Assembly (NCBI GenBank): GCA_017457585.1
Contig: JAFTHD010000182.1
Coordinates: 1 to 12,402 of the forward strand
Length of the DNA stretch: 12,402 bases
Direction: 5' to 3'
From: Bacillota bacterium
GTDB lineage: Bacteria > Bacillota_A > Clostridia > Peptostreptococcales > Anaerovoracaceae
In this document: positions 5,840 to 12,402 of the stretch, piece after piece
Layout: every line of letters starts with the position of its first letter
How positions within the stretch are numbered: position 1 is the stretch's first letter
The notes under the pieces: generated by a model
The model's database searches: none
Told to the model about the DNA's origin: nothing
The model's input: only the letters and a program-made list of their open reading frames with translations
Program-made: the position numbers and the translations under genes

Positions 5840-8815
5840 ATGAAGGTAAAGGAACTGGCAGCAGAACTTAATATGACAGGAAAAGACGTTCTGGAAAAGG
5901 CCAAGGCCATGGGTGTGGAGGTCAGCAAGATATCGGACGAGATGTCAGATATCGATGTGACGGTAGTCAGAAACACCATCACGAGGAGCAGAGCGAAGAA
6001 CGAAACGAAGGTAGTCAGAGTGGCTCCTAAAAAGACGGATTCTGAGGATAAGGTTGGCGCGAGCGGCGTAACGGTAAAGGCAGCAAACATCAAGATGCCT
6101 GAACTGAAGAAGGCAGCCAGAGACGCCAGCAAGAAGAATACAAAGGCGAGGACGGCGAAGCCGCCTGTAGGTAAGCCGATCGTTCCGAAGGAAGTGGAGA
6201 GCAGACCGAAGCCAGCAGCAGGCAAGCCGAAGGTTTCAAAGGAGCTGCTGGAGAAGAGAATCGCAAAGGAAAAGGCCGAGGAAGAAGCCAAGGCAGTAAA
6301 GCCGCAGGCAGAGGCTGATGTCCCTGCAGAGGTAAAGGAGGATAAGGCTCCTGCACCGGAAGCGGTTAAGGAAGAAAAGAAGCCGGCCAAGAAGGAAGAA
6401 AAGCCTGAAACGAAGTCTGAGGTTAAGGAAGAGGCACCGAAGGCTAAGGCAGAAGCTGAGCCTGAGAAGAAGACAGAGGCTGCCGCTGATGCTCCGGCTG
6501 AAGAACCGAAGAGAAGGAGCAGGCTGAAGGTCATTAAGAAGGCTGAAGATGTTAGGCGCGAGGAAGCTGAAGCGGCTGAGAGAAGGAAGGCCGCCGCAGA
6601 GAAGCGCGCTCAGGAGCGTTCTGCAAAGGAAAAGGCTTCCGGCGACAGACCGAGAAAGCAGAGACCTGACAGAGCTGAAAAGGGCGAGAGAAGACCGCGC
6701 CCTGAGAGAGGCGAAAAGGGTGAACGCGGCGAGAGACCTGCAAGGCAGGGTCAGAGAAGCGACAGGAATGCATCTGCAAGAGGCGAAAGAGGAGACAGAA
6801 ACGAGAGACCGCAGAGGCCTCAGAGGAGGAACGACAGCGCTCCTGCTGCCGATGTTGTAAGCGATAAGTCATCCTCAAGGAGAGACAAGAAGAAGGACAA
6901 CAAGGATCACGACAAGTTCTCCAAGCTGGAAAGAGGCGGCAGAAAGCAGGGCGGCAAGAACCAGGCACCGGTAAGCCTTGAGAAGCAGGTTAGAAATAAG
7001 AGACACGCTAACAGACCAAAGGTAAATCAGGAACCTGAAGAACCTGAAGTAATACTGCCAGTTGGAACGGTTCTCATCAACGTTCCGATTACGGTTGCAG
7101 GTTTTGCAGAGCAGACCAAGACCAGCGTTTCGCAGATCATCATGACCCTCATGAAGATGGGCGTCATGGCCAACGTAAACCAGAACCTGGACGAAGAGAC
7201 GGTCGTTCTCTTAGCCGAGGAGATGGGTATTCAGGTTGCCATCGGCAAGGTGGAAGAGGAAGAGATCGAAGAAGGCATCGAAGATTTCGAGGATAAGGAA
7301 GACGATCTGGAACCGAGACCACCGATCATCACCGTAATGGGTCACGTTGACCACGGTAAGACTTCACTTCTCGATGCCATCAGAAATACCAACGTTACCG
7401 CAGGAGAATCTGGCGGTATCACCCAGCACATAGGTGCGTCAGAGGTAGAGATAAACGGACAGAAGATCGTATTCCTGGATACTCCGGGACACGAGGCATT
7501 TACGGCAATGAGAGCGAGAGGTGCTCACTCCACCGATATCGCAGTGCTCGTAGTTGCAGCAGATGACAGCGTTAAGCCGCAGACCATAGAGTCTATAAGC
7601 CACGCCAAGTCTGCAGGAGTGCCGATCATCGTCGCTATAAACAAGATGGATAAGCCTGGCGCAAATCCTGACATCGTTAAGAAGGATCTGGCTGAGCAGG
7701 GCGTTCTCGTTGAAGACTGGGGCGGAGATGTAATCTGCGTTCCTGTTTCGGCAAAGACAGGTGAAGGAATCACGAACCTGCTTGAGATGATACTTCTTCA
7801 GGCGGAGGTTCTCGAACTGAAGGCGAACCCTAACAGGCTGGCTATGGGTACTGTACTGGAAGCAAGGCTCGATAAGGCGAAGGGTCCTATCGCAAGTCTT
7901 CTGGTGCTCAACGGTACATTAAAGTCGGGCAAGAGCATCGTCGCAGGAACGTGCTCCGGTAAGATCAGGCTCATGACCAACGACAAGGGCGAGAAGATCA
8001 GACTGGCAGGACCGGCTACGGCAGTAGAAGTTCTCGGTCTCACGGATGTGCCGCAGGCAGGCGACATTTTCAATGCCGTTAAGAACGACAAGACTGCAAG
8101 GGAAATCGCACAGAACAGACTGGAGAAGCAGAGAGAAGAAGTCCTTGCGAGAAACTCCAGCACCACTTTGGAAGAACTGTTTAGCCAGATACAGAAGGGC
8201 GAAGTGAAGGAACTGAACCTGATCGTAAAGGCGGACGTACAGGGTTCCGTCGGCGCTATCGTAACGTCTCTTGAGAAGCTTTCTAACGATGAAGTTCGTG
8301 TTAAGATCGTGCACACCGGCGTTGGTACAGTAAACGAATCCGACATCATGCTGGCAGGAACTTCAAACGCCATCATCATAGGCTTCAACGTAAGACCGAG
8401 CGCAGCTGTTACCAGCATGGCCGACAGAGACGGCATCCAGATAAGAACGTACAGAGTAATCTACGATATCATCGATGATGTCGAAAACGCTATGAAGGGT
8501 ATGCTCGACCCTGAGTTCAAGGAAGTGATTCTGGGAACGGTGGAAATCAGGACTACCTTCAAGGTTCCTGGCGTTGGAATCATAGGCGGAGCATACGTTA
8601 CCAGCGGCAAGGTTGTTCGTAACGAACAGGTAAGACTCGTAAGAGACGGTATCGTGATCCACGAGGGTAAGATTTCTTCCCTCAAGAGATTCAAGGACGA
8701 TGCAAAGGAAGTTGCTCAGGGCTATGAGTGCGGTATCGGAATCGAAAAGTACAACGACATCAAGGATGGAGACATCATCGAATGCTTCACAATGGAAGAA
8801 GTTGAAAGGGATTAA
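5840..8815 (+). CDS. infB: Translation initiation factor IF-2 with extended charged linker
   Basis: IF-2 is the GTPase that places formyl-Met-tRNA on the 30S subunit and promotes subunit joining. The protein is 991 residues, clearly longer than in B. subtilis (about 716). It has an IF2N helical domain at 1-48, a low-complexity linker at about 60-400, and a second IF2N domain at about 408-465. The GTPase motifs follow: GHVDHGKT (501-508), GGITQHIG (525-532), DTPGHE (547-552), NKMDK (601-605) and SAK (637-639). After these come domains II-IV with a complete C-terminus. The linker has two parts: a Lys/Glu/Ala/Pro-rich half (about 95-230) and an Arg/Gly/Glu/Asp/Gln half with repeated GER/RGE units (about 235-370). 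No Met lies between about residue 89 and the second IF2N domain, so an ATG-started short form is unlikely. Confidence 0.98.
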   Translation: MKVKELAAELNMTGKDVLEKAKAMGVEVSKISDEMSDIDVTVVRNTITRSRAKNETKVVRVAPKKTDSEDKVGASGVTVKAANIKMPELKKAARDASKKNTKARTAKPPVGKPIVPKEVESRPKPAAGKPKVSKELLEKRIAKEKAEEEAKAVKPQAEADVPAEVKEDKAPAPEAVKEEKKPAKKEEKPETKSEVKEEAPKAKAEAEPEKKTEAAADAPAEEPKRRSRLKVIKKAEDVRREEAEAAERRKAAAEKRAQERSAKEKASGDRPRKQRPDRAEKGERRPRPERGEKGERGERPARQGQRSDRNASARGERGDRNERPQRPQRRNDSAPAADVVSDKSSSRRDKKKDNKDHDKFSKLERGGRKQGGKNQAPVSLEKQVRNKRHANRPKVNQEPEEPEVILPVGTVLINVPITVAGFAEQTKTSVSQIIMTLMKMGVMANVNQNLDEETVVLLAEEMGIQVAIGKVEEEEIEEGIEDFEDKEDDLEPRPPIITVMGHVDHGKTSLLDAIRNTNVTAGESGGITQHIGASEVEINGQKIVFLDTPGHEAFTAMRARGAHSTDIAVLVVAADDSVKPQTIESISHAKSAGVPIIVAINKMDKPGANPDIVKKDLAEQGVLVEDWGGDVICVPVSAKTGEGITNLLEMILLQAEVLELKANPNRLAMGTVLEARLDKAKGPIASLLVLNGTLKSGKSIVAGTCSGKIRLMTNDKGEKIRLAGPATAVEVLGLTDVPQAGDIFNAVKNDKTAREIAQNRLEKQREEVLARNSSTTLEELFSQIQKGEVKELNLIVKADVQGSVGAIVTSLEKLSNDEVRVKIVHTGVGTVNESDIMLAGTSNAIIIGFNVRPSAAVTSMADRDGIQIRTYRVIYDIIDDVENAMKGMLDPEFKEVILGTVEIRTTFKVPGVGIIGGAYVTSGKVVRNEQVRLVRDGIVIHEGKISSLKRFKDDAKEVAQGYECGIGIEKYNDIKDGDIIECFTMEEVERD

Positions 8816-8818
8816 GTA

Positions 8819-9217
8819 ATGGCAAAAGGATATAGACAGGGAAGACTGGGGGAGGAGATCAGAAGGATCATAAGCGATCTTCTGATCAGAGGCCTCAAAG
8901 ATCCCAGACTGTCACCCATGGTTAACGTAACTGCTGTCGAGGTTACAAACGATGGCAGCTATGCTACCTGCTATTTCACCGTTCTCGGATTCGGAAGCGA
9001 AGAGGAAAACGAGAATCAGATAAAGGAGACGCTGGAGGCATTCAACAGCGCCAAAGGTTTTATCAGAAACGAAATCAGCAGACAGATCAAGCTTAGACAT
9101 ACTCCTGAACTGATCTTCAAGGTTGACAGGTCCATGGAGTATGGCAGGCATATATCCGGCATAATCGATTCGCTGGATATTAAACACGATGACGAGGAAG
9201 AGACGGAAGATGAATAA
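8819..9217 (+). CDS. rbfA: 30S ribosome-binding factor RbfA
   Basis: RbfA is a KH-fold cold-shock protein that binds the 30S subunit and helps process the 16S rRNA 5' end. The protein is 132 residues. Typical blocks are the N-terminal RxxRLGEEIRRIISDLL helix, KDPRLS (27-32), VTAVEVTNDG (37-46), and the conserved AKGFIRNEI...LRHTPEL...DRSMEYG stretch at about 78-112. The C-terminal end is short and acidic. AAAGGG at 8805-8810 inside the end of infB serves as ribosome binding site, and only three bases separate the genes. In Bacillus, ylxP lies between infB and rbfA; it is absent here, as in many Clostridia. Confidence 0.96.
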   Translation: MAKGYRQGRLGEEIRRIISDLLIRGLKDPRLSPMVNVTAVEVTNDGSYATCYFTVLGFGSEEENENQIKETLEAFNSAKGFIRNEISRQIKLRHTPELIFKVDRSMEYGRHISGIIDSLDIKHDDEEETEDE

Positions 9218-10178
9218 GAACGCATCACTTACCCAGATCGGGCAGATTCTTCAGGAATCCGAATCGGTGCTCATCTTTCCTCACATATCGCCGGACGGAG
9301 ATGCTCTCGGCTCTTCCATAGCGCTATGCAGAGCTTTGAGAGCAGAGGGTAAGAACAGCTACGTCCTTATGGAGGACAGGGTACCGGAATACATCGGATT
9401 CCTGCCATCGGAATGCTGTACCCGCGATCAGGAGGTTTTGCCTGCCTGTGATGCTGCAATCTGCGTAGACTGCAGCGAGGAAAACAGGCTGGGCGAAAGG
9501 CTTGATGTGTACAAGGACGCAGGCACAAGGCTCTGCATCGATCATCACATCAACCAGGAGGGCTTCGGCGACTTCTACTACATCAACGAAGGCGTAGCAG
9601 CAGCAGCCGAGCTCATATACACGTTGATCAGAGAGATGGGCTGGAAGCTGGACATAGAGGCAGCGGAGGCTCTCTACACCGGCATCGTAACGGATACCGG
9701 CAGTTTTCAGTACTCCAATACGACGCCGGAGACCCACATCATAGCCGCAAGGCTCATCGCAGAAGGGGTTAACGTTAACAAGATTTCTGTTGACCTCTAT
9801 CAGAACGTCGCTTTGACGCAGGCAAAGGCGGAGTCGAGGGTTATGGACAGAATGGAGCTTTTCGCAGGCGGAAGAGCAGCTATTTCATATATCACAAACG
9901 AGGATCTTGAGGAACTGAACGCCACGTCCGATGATACGGAGAGTGCTATCGACATGCTCAGAAACATCAGGGGCGTTGAGATTGCGGCATTTCTCAAGGA
10001 GAGAGACGGTGCTGTCAAGGTGAGCCTGAGGGCGAAGACCACCGGTGATGTGCAGAAGATTGCGCGCTGCTTTAACGGCGGCGGTCACAAAAAAGCAGCC
10101 GGATGCACCATCAAGGAAGACATGGATAGGGCCGTAGAACTGATTCGAAGTGCCATTGAGGATGTACTGGAGAATTAA
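9210..10178 (+). CDS. nrnA: NanoRNase/pAp phosphatase NrnA (DHH-DHHA1 family)
   Basis: NrnA degrades very short RNAs and removes the 3' phosphate of pAp, replacing oligoribonuclease in Firmicutes. The ATG at 9210 gives 322 residues and overlaps the rbfA stop by eight bases. An in-frame ATG at 9189 lacks a ribosome binding site and adds seven non-conserved basic residues, so it was not chosen. Metal-site motifs are DGDALGSS (29-36), VDCS (D87), DHH (111-113) and TDTGSF (162 on), all intact. The DHHA1 substrate-binding motif GGGHKKAAG is at 290-298. Placement between rbfA and truB is common in Clostridia. Related DHH enzymes act on c-di-AMP breakdown products (pApA), so this activity is also possible. 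Confidence 0.95.
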   Translation: MNKNASLTQIGQILQESESVLIFPHISPDGDALGSSIALCRALRAEGKNSYVLMEDRVPEYIGFLPSECCTRDQEVLPACDAAICVDCSEENRLGERLDVYKDAGTRLCIDHHINQEGFGDFYYINEGVAAAAELIYTLIREMGWKLDIEAAEALYTGIVTDTGSFQYSNTTPETHIIAARLIAEGVNVNKISVDLYQNVALTQAKAESRVMDRMELFAGGRAAISYITNEDLEELNATSDDTESAIDMLRNIRGVEIAAFLKERDGAVKVSLRAKTTGDVQKIARCFNGGGHKKAAGCTIKEDMDRAVELIRSAIEDVLEN

Positions 10179-10183
10179 GCGAT

Positions 10184-11173
10184 ATGAAGGATGGCATTTT
10201 AATTATCGATAAACCTCAGAACTGGACTTCCCACGACTGCGTAGCCGTTGCGAGGAAGGCATTGGGCGTGGAAAAGCTGGGACACGGTGGGACGCTGGAT
10301 CCCATGGCCTGCGGACTTTTGCCCCTCTTCATAGGAAGGGCCACCAGGATTATGGAATACCTGGACATGGACGATAAAACCTACGACTGCACGGTGAAGC
10401 TGGGTATCACTACCGATACGCAGGATGTATGGGGAGCGGTCTTAAAGGAACGATCCCCTTCTGGCATCACGCCTTCGGACTTTGAGAGGGCGCTTCTCTC
10501 CTTTGAAGGACACCAGAAACAGCTTCCGCCAAAGTACTCCGCTGTCAGAATTGACGGTAAGAGACTTTACGAGTATGCGAGAGACGGAGAAGAGGTGGAA
10601 GTAAAGCCCCGTGACGTCTTTATAAAGGACGTGCAGGTGACGGACTTCGATGAGGAGACGAAGGAAGGTCGGTTCCTCATCACCGTGTCAAAGGGGACAT
10701 ACATCAGGACCATATGCAACGACCTGGGCGAAAAACTGGGCTGCGGAGCAGCAATGAGCGGTCTTAAGAGGACGAAGGTAGGCATCTTTACACTTGATAA
10801 TGCAACCACGCCGGAAAGACTGAAGGAGCTGATGAACCAGAGCAAGGAGCTGAAGGAGGACTACAGAGTTCCTGAGGACATTCTTCAGGCGATTATGCCG
10901 GTGGATGTGCCGATGGTGAATCTGGGGAGAGTCTCCATGAGCCTTGACAGGGCTTATTATTTCGTTGCAGGGAACAGTATCAGGTGGAGACAGGTGAAGG
11001 TGATTGAAAAGCCTCACGGTTCATCGGAAGTGAAGAACAGAAGGGGCAGGGCTTACGATGTCCTTTATCGCGTGTACGCTGAAGACGGAAGGTTTATCGG
11101 GACAGGATACTACGACAGCAAAACGCGGGAATTAAAAGCTGACAAGATTTTCATGAAGAGGCAGGAATTATGA
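10184..11173 (+). CDS. truB: tRNA pseudouridine-55 synthase TruB
   Basis: TruB converts U55 in the T loop of tRNAs to pseudouridine. The protein is 329 residues, slightly longer than the roughly 305-residue norm. The N-terminal IDKPQNWTSHD block and the catalytic GTLDP motif with D39 are present; the usual GHTGTLDP reads GHGGTLDP, a Thr-to-Gly change just outside the invariant residues. KTYDCTVKLG (about 67) and the SKGTYIRTICNDLG motif are also seen. The C-terminal part (about 245-329) is a TruB-type C-terminal domain with Arg/Lys-rich strands. A GGAG at 10169-10172 can serve for initiation. The gene ends in a four-base ATGA overlap with ribF, suggesting coupling. Confidence 0.96.
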   Translation: MKDGILIIDKPQNWTSHDCVAVARKALGVEKLGHGGTLDPMACGLLPLFIGRATRIMEYLDMDDKTYDCTVKLGITTDTQDVWGAVLKERSPSGITPSDFERALLSFEGHQKQLPPKYSAVRIDGKRLYEYARDGEEVEVKPRDVFIKDVQVTDFDEETKEGRFLITVSKGTYIRTICNDLGEKLGCGAAMSGLKRTKVGIFTLDNATTPERLKELMNQSKELKEDYRVPEDILQAIMPVDVPMVNLGRVSMSLDRAYYFVAGNSIRWRQVKVIEKPHGSSEVKNRRGRAYDVLYRVYAEDGRFIGTGYYDSKTRELKADKIFMKRQEL

Positions 11174-12105
11174 TCATTTTTGATTCTCTCGAGAGTATCA
11201 ATAACATAGATGAAACGGTAATTGCACTGGGAAACTTCGACGGAGTCCACAAGGGACACCAGGAGATCATTTCTAAGACGGTGAGCAGCGCGAAGGCGGC
11301 AGACCTTAAGAGCGCGGTTTTTACGTTTTCAAATCACACCCGCACACTGGTAGCCGGCGCGAGATCCGTTAAGAACATACAGTATCCTCACGAAAAGGCG
11401 AGGGTGATCGAATCCCTCGGCGTGGACTATCTCTTCGATATTCCGTTCACCAAGGAGATCATGCAGATGTCTCCGCAGGAATTTATCGACAGGATTCTCG
11501 TAGGGAAGATGAGAATTCGTGAGGCTTACTGCGGTTTTAACTATACCTTCGGCCACAAGGCATCGGGCAGCCCGGAAGTACTCATGCACGAGGGTCTTAA
11601 GCGAGGTTTTGGAATCCACGTCCAGGAAGCCTATACCATAGACGGAATTGTAGTCAGCAGCACCTACATCAGGGAGCAGATTGCAAAGGGTCATATGGAG
11701 GAGTGCAACAAGTTTCTCGGAAGGGAGTACTATATCGGCGGAGAGGTGATTCAGGGGAACAAAATCGGCAGAACCATCGGATTTCCGACCTGCAATATAA
11801 GCGCGGATTCCTCTATGGCGATTCCGCCTAACGGAGTCTATATCACCCATACAAAATTGGGCGGTAAGATGCTCCCGTCCATCACCAACATAGGCGTCAA
11901 GCCTACGGTGGGGGAGTACGACAGAAACATAGAGACTCACATATTCGGATTCTCAGATGACGTGTACGGTGAGCACATTGACGTCAGCTTCGTTAAACAG
12001 CTCAGACCTGAAATGAAGTTTGATAGTTTGGAGGGGCTTAAGGAGCAGATTGAGAAGGACTGTATATGCGCCAAGTCATATCATAGAGAAAAAGGCTCCC
12101 TTTAG
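11170..12105 (+). CDS. ribF: Bifunctional riboflavin kinase/FAD synthetase RibF
   Basis: RibF phosphorylates riboflavin to FMN and adenylates FMN to FAD. The protein is 311 residues, normal for the family. The N-terminal FAD synthetase half carries the nucleotidyl transferase signature GNFDGVHKGH (21-30), CGFNYTFGHKASG and SSTYIREQIAKG. The C-terminal kinase half carries GRTIGFPTCN (200-209), NGVYITHTKLGG and the NIGVKPTV...ETHIF motif. It is the last gene of the operon; no hairpin lies between its stop and the tRNA, so readthrough to the terminator at 12230-12274 is likely. In Bacillus, rpsO follows ribF; here a tRNA gene does. Confidence 0.97.
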   Translation: MIIFDSLESINNIDETVIALGNFDGVHKGHQEIISKTVSSAKAADLKSAVFTFSNHTRTLVAGARSVKNIQYPHEKARVIESLGVDYLFDIPFTKEIMQMSPQEFIDRILVGKMRIREAYCGFNYTFGHKASGSPEVLMHEGLKRGFGIHVQEAYTIDGIVVSSTYIREQIAKGHMEECNKFLGREYYIGGEVIQGNKIGRTIGFPTCNISADSSMAIPPNGVYITHTKLGGKMLPSITNIGVKPTVGEYDRNIETHIFGFSDDVYGEHIDVSFVKQLRPEMKFDSLEGLKEQIEKDCICAKSYHREKGSL

Positions 12106-12108
12106 GAC

Positions 12109-12136
12109 TTGTTAATTTCTGATTTGGTGGTATAAT
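12109..12136 (+). promoter_or_regulatory. Promoter of the tRNA-Pro gene
   Basis: TTGTTA (12109-12114, four of six) and a perfect TATAAT (12131-12136) are separated by 16 bases, with a TGn extended -10 at 12128-12130. The expected start, near 12143, is about five bases upstream of the tRNA. It begins four bases after the ribF stop. Confidence 0.8.
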
Positions 12137-12147
12137 ATAAGTCGCTG

Positions 12148-12224
12148 CGGGGCGTGGCTCAGCTTGGTAGAGCGTTGCGTTCGGGACGCAAAGGCCGCTG
12201 GTTCGAATCCAGTCGCCCCGACCA
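12148..12224 (+). tRNA. tRNA-Pro, anticodon CGG
   Basis: The 77 bases fold as a standard cloverleaf. The acceptor stem CGGGGCG (12148-12154) pairs fully with CGCCCCG (12214-12220). The D arm is GCTC/GAGC, and the anticodon stem TTGCG/CGCAA encloses the loop TTCGGGA with CGG at 12182-12184. A five-base variable loop follows, then the T arm GCTGG/CCAGT with loop TTCGAAT. A73 and an encoded CCA (12222-12224) complete it. The C1-G72 pair with A73 is the bacterial proline identity set. It reads CCG codons. Confidence 0.97.
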
Positions 12225-12229
12225 TCCTT

Positions 12230-12274
12230 AGACCGTTAGAAACGTTGAAATTTCAGCAACTAACGGTCTTTTTT
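12230..12274 (+). terminator. Strong intrinsic terminator after tRNA-Pro
   Basis: AGACCGTTAG (12230-12239) pairs with CTAACGGTCT (12260-12269), a ten-base-pair stem. Its 20-base loop contains a further inner stem (GTTG 12244-12247 with CAGC 12254-12257). Six T residues follow (12269-12274). It lies six bases after the CCA end and probably ends both the tRNA and any ribF readthrough. Confidence 0.93.
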
Positions 12275-12304
12275 CATGATGTAAATTCTTCCCATTACAC
12301 CCTA

Positions 12305-12334
12305 TATTTGGTGATATTTGGTGATATTCGGTGT
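12305..12334 (+). repeat. Three tandem 10-base repeats
   Basis: TATTTGGTGA occurs twice in direct succession (12305-12314, 12315-12324), followed by the degenerate third copy TATTCGGTGT (12325-12334). ACACC at 12297-12301 is an inverted match to GGTGT at 12330-12334, and its CACC part could also pair with any of the GGTG cores. The ten-base period is close to one helical turn, which would put the copies on one DNA face. It could be a protein-binding array or simple slippage. Confidence 0.6.
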
Positions 12335-12350
12335 GACGAAAATTTGACGA
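12334..12350 (+). other. Paired TGACGA motifs in non-coding tail
   Basis: TGACGA appears at 12334-12339 and 12345-12350, eleven bases apart, directly after the tandem repeats. No gene is visible from 12275 to the window end; the only open frame here starts inside the tRNA. Short direct repeats beside a tRNA 3' end resemble arm-type integrase sites, but no integrase is visible, so this is only suggestive. Confidence 0.3.
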
Positions 12351-12402
12351 CTCAAAAAATTATGGAGAAAAATGTTATGTTAACTTGAAGCGGCATTGTT
12401 AA

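Noticed and set aside
5539..6534. Long open frame on the minus strand (331 residues) opposite ylxQ and infB
   Set aside because: It lies opposite the low-complexity IF-2 linker, where repeated Glu, Lys and Ala codons avoid antisense stops. The product is a Ser/Phe/Ala-rich low-complexity string with no recognisable domain or ribosome binding site.
9189..9209. Earlier ATG for nrnA
   Set aside because: It has no ribosome binding site and adds seven basic residues; the ATG at 9210 fits the usual stop-start overlap and the family N-terminus.
12164..12388. Open frame of 74 codons on the plus strand at the window end
   Set aside because: It starts inside the tRNA and reads through the T arm (giving the familiar false peptide GSNPVAPT) and the terminator; it is not a gene.
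1..12402. CRISPR array, insertion sequence or phage genes
   Set aside because: No regularly spaced repeats, transposase motifs or terminal inverted repeats were seen; the region is core housekeeping DNA apart from the last 130 bases.

Overview
The window reads as chromosomal core DNA from a Gram-positive anaerobe of the Bacillota, most likely class Clostridia. The evidence is a PolC-type replicative polymerase followed by rimP-nusA-rnpM-ylxQ-infB-rbfA-nrnA-truB-ribF, all on the + strand. That order is the Firmicutes translation/transcription operon in its clostridial form: nrnA sits between rbfA and truB, and ylxP is absent. Strong AGGAGG-type ribosome binding sites, heavy AGA/AGG arginine codon use and extended -10 promoters fit. 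I cannot name a genus.

Layout. Positions 1-3408 hold the 3' part of polC, whose start lies outside the window. Positions 3409-3558 are a 150-base gap with a good promoter, then a weak intrinsic-terminator hairpin, then a second small hairpin, before rimP. Positions 3559-12105 are nine tightly packed genes with overlaps or gaps of at most 14 bases and no visible internal terminator, so probably one operon. Positions 12109-12274 are a self-contained tRNA-Pro(CGG) unit with its own promoter and a strong terminator. Positions 12275-12402 are non-coding, with short direct repeats.

How the genes work together. PolC copies the chromosome. RimP and RbfA mature the 30S subunit. NusA controls pausing and termination. 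RnpM and YlxQ are small RNA-binding proteins. IF-2 starts translation. NrnA degrades nanoRNA and pAp. TruB makes pseudouridine-55 in tRNA. RibF makes FMN and FAD. The hairpin between promoter and rimP fits the known Firmicutes scheme in which NusA limits its own operon by termination in the leader.

The most notable point is that this PolC lacks the DEDD proofreading exonuclease normally inserted in its PHP domain. Only 24 residues separate two PHP ligands where about 200 are expected. All nine canonical PHP metal ligands are present, suggesting that the PHP domain may be active. Other points of interest are a 60-residue almost purely acidic NusA tail, an unusually long two-part charged linker in IF-2, a 50-base overlap of rnpM and ylxQ, and repeats beside the tRNA that could be a fossil or active integration site. 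Comparisons with B. subtilis and other species are from memory, not from alignments.
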